Assembly (NCBI GenBank): GCA_900313355.1
Contig: OMQZ01000190.1
Location: forward strand, 1-18,380
Direction: 5' to 3'
From: an uncultured Rhodospirillaceae bacterium
GTDB taxonomy: Bacteria; Pseudomonadota; Alphaproteobacteria; RF32; CAG-239
DNA length: 18,380 bases
The stretch's first letter is position 1. Each line of letters opens with the position of its first letter. The notes below the pieces were generated by a model. The model saw nothing but the letters and a program-made list of their open reading frames with translations, made no database searches and was not told where the DNA came from. Positions 15,687 to 18,380 of the stretch are shown piece by piece. The translations under genes and the position numbers were made by a program.

Positions 15687-16634
15687 ATGGCTGAAATTTC
15701 TGTTATTGTGCCAATTTATAAGGTTGAAAACTATCTTCCTCGTGCCCTTGATTCCATTCTTTCTCAAACATTTCAAGATTTTGAAGTCATTTTGGTTGAT
15801 GACGGAAGCCCTGATAACTGTCCTAAAATCCTTGATGAATACGCCAAAAAAGACAAACGATTTTTAGTTATTCATCAAACGAACCAAGGACCTTCCATGG
15901 CACGAAATAACGGCTTTCAAAAAGCAACGGGAAAATATATTTATTTTTTTGATTCAGATGATGTGATGCATCCGCAACTTTTGGAAATTGCACATGATTT
16001 TGCCACTCAATATGACGCTGATATGGTTTCTTTTGAATTTCGAAAGATAAAAACAGCAGAACCGAAAATTAACCTCGTTGATAAGAAAAAGATTAAACAT
16101 ATCGTTTGCAATCAACCTCTTTATCTTGGCACCAAAAAAAGAGGAAAGCGAATCAGTTTTAACGTATGGTCTGAACTTTATAAACGTGAAATCATCAAAG
16201 ATTTGAGCTTTATTCCTCAAATTCGTATTGAAGATTATCCCTTTACTTTTTCTTTGTTAGCCAAACATCCCAAAGCTGTCATATTAAATCAAGAACTATA
16301 TTTCTACCGTATTAACCCAACCTCCTTATCTAATCAAAATGTCAATCCGAAACAAATTGAAGATTATCGTGTTGGAATTGACTTTATTTATGATATCTAT
16401 AAAGCACCCCATTTAAAAAAGGAATTATCTTTCCTAAAAAGAACATTTATTCCGACTATCTTAAGGGAACAATTAAAAAAATGTGATAAAGCAACAGGAG
16501 AAAACAAAGAACGGATGCTTTCTCTATTTTCAAAAGAATTAAAAGATTTAGACAAGAAAGGTTTAATTGGCTTGAGGGGAAACCAACTCAAAAAATACTT
16601 TATTTATAAAAAACTAATAAAAAAGGAAATTTAA
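15687..16634 (+). CDS. Family 2 glycosyltransferase (GT-A fold)
   Basis: This 315-residue transferase has the GT2 core: ISVIVPIYKVENYLPRALDS (residues 4-23), LVDDGSPDNCP (36-46), NQGPSMARNNGFQKATGKY (66-84) and metal-binding DSDD at 89-92. IRIEDYPFTFSLLAKHPKAV in the second half corresponds to the acceptor-side region of related enzymes. AAAGGA lies seven bases before the ATG. It is a paralogue of the - strand GT2 at 11400-12344, with nearly the same length and an ungapped match over the first 100 residues. The gene stops two bases before the LicD-family gene, so the two are co-translated from one message. Donor and acceptor are not predictable. Confidence 0.91.
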   Translation: MAEISVIVPIYKVENYLPRALDSILSQTFQDFEVILVDDGSPDNCPKILDEYAKKDKRFLVIHQTNQGPSMARNNGFQKATGKYIYFFDSDDVMHPQLLEIAHDFATQYDADMVSFEFRKIKTAEPKINLVDKKKIKHIVCNQPLYLGTKKRGKRISFNVWSELYKREIIKDLSFIPQIRIEDYPFTFSLLAKHPKAVILNQELYFYRINPTSLSNQNVNPKQIEDYRVGIDFIYDIYKAPHLKKELSFLKRTFIPTILREQLKKCDKATGENKERMLSLFSKELKDLDKKGLIGLRGNQLKKYFIYKKLIKKEI

Positions 16635-16636
16635 TT

Positions 16637-17566
16637 ATGTTGTTCTCAAAAACTTATCATAACTCAAAAATAGTTTATAAAATTTTTGGTTTAAAATTTT
16701 CATTTCCAAAACGGAAAGACAGAAAGGTTTTAATAGATATTGAAGAATTTATGCACCACGCAATATCGCCTAGTCAAATTCCGCCCGCAACAGGTATCCT
16801 TCGAGATATTCAGCTTTCGGCACTTCGTCTGCTTTTAGAGGTAGATTATATCTGCAAGCAAAATAAAATCAAATATTGGATTGACTTTGGAACACTTTTA
16901 GGTGCAGTTCGCCACAAAGGTTTTATTCCGTGGGATGATGATATTGATATTTGTATGATGCGTGAAGACTATGAAAAATTTGAAAAAATATTTGATGCTT
17001 CTAAAAAAAATGAAGACCTGTTTTTAAACACACCATCCGATGAAAATAAATTTTCACACATATTAAAAGTCCATCATAAAAAGGTCCCAACAATTTTTGT
17101 AGATATATTTCCTTGTGACTATTACTTAAAAGAGTTAAATACGGACGAAAAAATTTCCTTACACAACAAAATTTTGCATTTAAAAAAACATCTCTATAAA
17201 AAAAGCCCCAAAAATGAGGAAGAGAAAGCTCAATACACAAAGGAACTCCTGTCCGTCAGAGACAAATATATCTACGAGAACAAAAAACCTGATTTATCAA
17301 AGAACCCGGCCATATTTTGGGGAATAGACTATAACCACTTATGGCCACGATGTGTTTTTGACTATGAAACAATATTTCCATTATCAGAGATCGAATTTGA
17401 GGGGCGCAAATTTCCCTGTCCGGCACAAACCGACATATATCTTACAACGGTTTACCGTGATTATATGAGCTTACCTTCTTCGCTCCATTATCACTTTGAT
17501 TTGAATAAAATAGATTTAGACGAACTCATAACCTTAAAAAAATATGCAAAAGGAGAAAAGATATGA
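16637..17566 (+). CDS. LicD-family nucleotidyl-phosphosugar/alditol transferase
   Basis: LicD-family enzymes move a phosphorylated group from a CDP-activated donor to a glycan: phosphocholine in Haemophilus and Streptococcus, ribitol or glycerol phosphate in the related fukutin enzymes. The core motif is clear: KYWIDFGTLLGAVRHKG (residues 79-95), then FIPWDDDIDICM with metal-binding aspartates at 100-104, and FVDIFPCDYY downstream. The N-terminus KIVYKIFGLKFSFPKRK is basic and amphipathic, probably a membrane-contact segment. AAGGAA lies eight bases before the ATG, and the stop overlaps the next gene by four bases (ATGA). As that gene is a glycerol-3-phosphate cytidylyltransferase, the donor is most likely CDP-glycerol rather than CDP-choline; no licC or licA homologue is in the window. 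Confidence 0.88.
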   Translation: MLFSKTYHNSKIVYKIFGLKFSFPKRKDRKVLIDIEEFMHHAISPSQIPPATGILRDIQLSALRLLLEVDYICKQNKIKYWIDFGTLLGAVRHKGFIPWDDDIDICMMREDYEKFEKIFDASKKNEDLFLNTPSDENKFSHILKVHHKKVPTIFVDIFPCDYYLKELNTDEKISLHNKILHLKKHLYKKSPKNEEEKAQYTKELLSVRDKYIYENKKPDLSKNPAIFWGIDYNHLWPRCVFDYETIFPLSEIEFEGRKFPCPAQTDIYLTTVYRDYMSLPSSLHYHFDLNKIDLDELITLKKYAKGEKI

Positions 17567-17961
17567 AAAGAGTTCTCACATACGGCACATTTGATGTCTT
17601 ACATTACGGACACATCAACCTCTTAAAAAGAGCCAAAGCTTTAGGCGATTATTTAATTGTCGGATTGTCTTCTGATGAATTTAATCAAATCAAAAACAAA
17701 CAGTCATACTACACCTACGAACAAAGAAAAATGATTTTAGAAGCTTGCCGATATGTTGACTTGGTTATTCCCGAAAATGATTGGGAACAAAAAGTAAAAG
17801 ACGTTCAAGAATTAAAAGCCGATGTTTTTGTGATGGGGGATGATTGGAAAGGAAAGTTTGACTTTTTAAAGCCTTATTGCGAAGTCATCTATTTGCCGCG
17901 CACCCCCGATGTATCTTCCACAAAAACAAAGCAACATCTAAAAGAAAAAAAGTCGGCTTAA
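17563..17961 (+). CDS. tagD: Glycerol-3-phosphate cytidylyltransferase (TagD/GCT type)
   Basis: The enzyme makes CDP-glycerol from CTP and sn-glycerol 3-phosphate. The 132-residue length matches TagD of Gram-positive bacteria. The nucleotide-binding HYGH lies at residues 14-17 after YGTFDVLHYG. The downstream stretch ENDWEQKVKD, then DVFVMGDDWKGKFDFLK, is closely TagD-like. The CTP motif is RTPDVSSTKTK (113-123), where RTxGISTTxIK is usual, so Pro-Asp replace the residue pair containing Gly. The ATG overlaps the LicD-family stop by four bases, tying product and user together. In a Gram-negative setting the product probably feeds phosphoglycerol decoration of a surface glycan. Other members of the cytidylyltransferase family activate ethanolamine phosphate or other alditol phosphates, a less likely alternative given the TagD-like motifs. 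Confidence 0.9.
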   Translation: MKRVLTYGTFDVLHYGHINLLKRAKALGDYLIVGLSSDEFNQIKNKQSYYTYEQRKMILEACRYVDLVIPENDWEQKVKDVQELKADVFVMGDDWKGKFDFLKPYCEVIYLPRTPDVSSTKTKQHLKEKKSA

Positions 17962-18000
17962 AATAGCTCAAAGTTTTGACCCTAAGAAATTAAAATGGAT

Positions 18001-18380
18001 TTACCCGTTAAAATTTTCTCTTAAAGCCTTAATTTCTGTTGCCCACCCCTCTAAATCATTCGGGGTTTCGAGAACAAAGGGCAAATGTTTAAGCCTTGGG
18101 TGATTGATAAAACGCACGATTGCCTCAAAACCTATTGTCCCCTTGCCGATTTGTTCGTGTCTGTCTTTGTTTGAAGCAAAGGGCATCTTGCTGTCATTCA
18201 AATGAACTGCTTTGAGCCTATCAAGCCCGATCGTTTGATCAAAATTTTCTAATACACCGTCCAAATCATGAACAATGTCATATCCTGCAGAATAAACATG
18301 GCATGTATCCAAACAAACACCCATTTTTTCCTTTAAGTTCACTCTGTCAATAATTTCTTTAAGCTCCTCAAATTTTGATC
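18001..18380 (-). CDS. nfo: Endonuclease IV (AP endonuclease), C-terminal part, cut by the window
   Basis: Endonuclease IV cuts DNA at abasic sites during base-excision repair using three zinc ions. The visible 126 codons stay open to the window edge, so the GTG at 18342 is internal and the true start lies outside. Zinc-binding and active-site motifs are present: [42 protein letters not shown] (by halves: VHLNDSK and DRHEQIGKG), and [10 protein letters not shown] near the end. This C-terminal portion is normal in length. The gene converges on tagD with 39 bases between the stops, where no hairpin terminator is visible. It marks the return to housekeeping genes after the glycan cluster. Confidence 0.94.
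   Translation of the reverse strand, partial: SKFEELKEIIDRVNLKEKMGVCLDTCHVYSAGYDIVHDLDGVLENFDQTIGLDRLKAVHLNDSKMPFASNKDRHEQIGKGTIGFEAIVRFINHPRLKHLPFVLETPNDLEGWATEIKALRENFNG

Noticed and set aside
1..18380. CRISPR arrays, insertion sequences, integrases, toxin-antitoxin pairs or other defence systems
   Set aside because: I found no regularly spaced repeats, transposase or integrase motifs, and no terminal inverted repeats with target duplications. The ADP-ribosylglycohydrolase alone, without a partner toxin gene, is not enough to call a toxin-immunity system.

Overview
The window reads as a low-GC, gene-dense bacterial chromosome, most likely from an alphaproteobacterium (inference). The clues are the tight rpiB-glyA pair, a gene order common in that class, Gram-negative envelope genes (macAB-type efflux, UDP-galactopyranose mutase), encoded CCA on both tRNAs and a frequent AAGGA-type ribosome binding site. 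AT-rich, gut-associated uncultured Alphaproteobacteria are a plausible home, but the sequence alone cannot settle this.

Region 1 (1-3827, + strand) is one operon: the end of a MacA-like periplasmic adaptor, a MacB-type ATPase, a separate MacB-type permease, and an ADP-ribosylglycohydrolase-family enzyme translationally attached to the permease. Region 2 (3830-6576, - strand) holds a complete mini transcription unit for an unrecognised 58-residue protein (strong promoter, near-palindromic spacer, strong ribosome site, hairpin terminator). Upstream of it is a LonB/LonH-type AAA+ Ser-Lys protease. Region 3 (6577-9396, + strand) carries two membrane-anchored proteins with TPR-like helical repeats, the first divergent from the protease gene; the second probably starts at a TTG codon. 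A strong two-way terminator closes it.

Region 4 (9401-9610, - strand) is a tRNA-Cys/tRNA-Asn transcription unit with a good promoter and upstream A-tracts. Region 5 (9713-11403, + strand) is rpiB-glyA. Region 6 (11400-17961) is a surface-glycan cluster. It has one GT2 glycosyltransferase on the - strand, then a + strand series: DUF4422 protein, glf, GT2, GT2, LicD-family transferase and a TagD-type glycerol-3-phosphate cytidylyltransferase. Read together, these suggest a galactofuranose-containing polysaccharide decorated with a phospho-substituent, probably phosphoglycerol donated from CDP-glycerol. The window ends inside an endonuclease IV (nfo) gene on the - strand.

I saw no CRISPR array, insertion sequence, integrase or phage gene. 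No intergenic gap exceeds 300 bases. I do not see a clear new defence or mobile system. The most notable items are the LicD-TagD pair, the ADP-ribosylglycohydrolase in the efflux operon, the small-protein unit, and two near-perfect palindromes lying in promoters.
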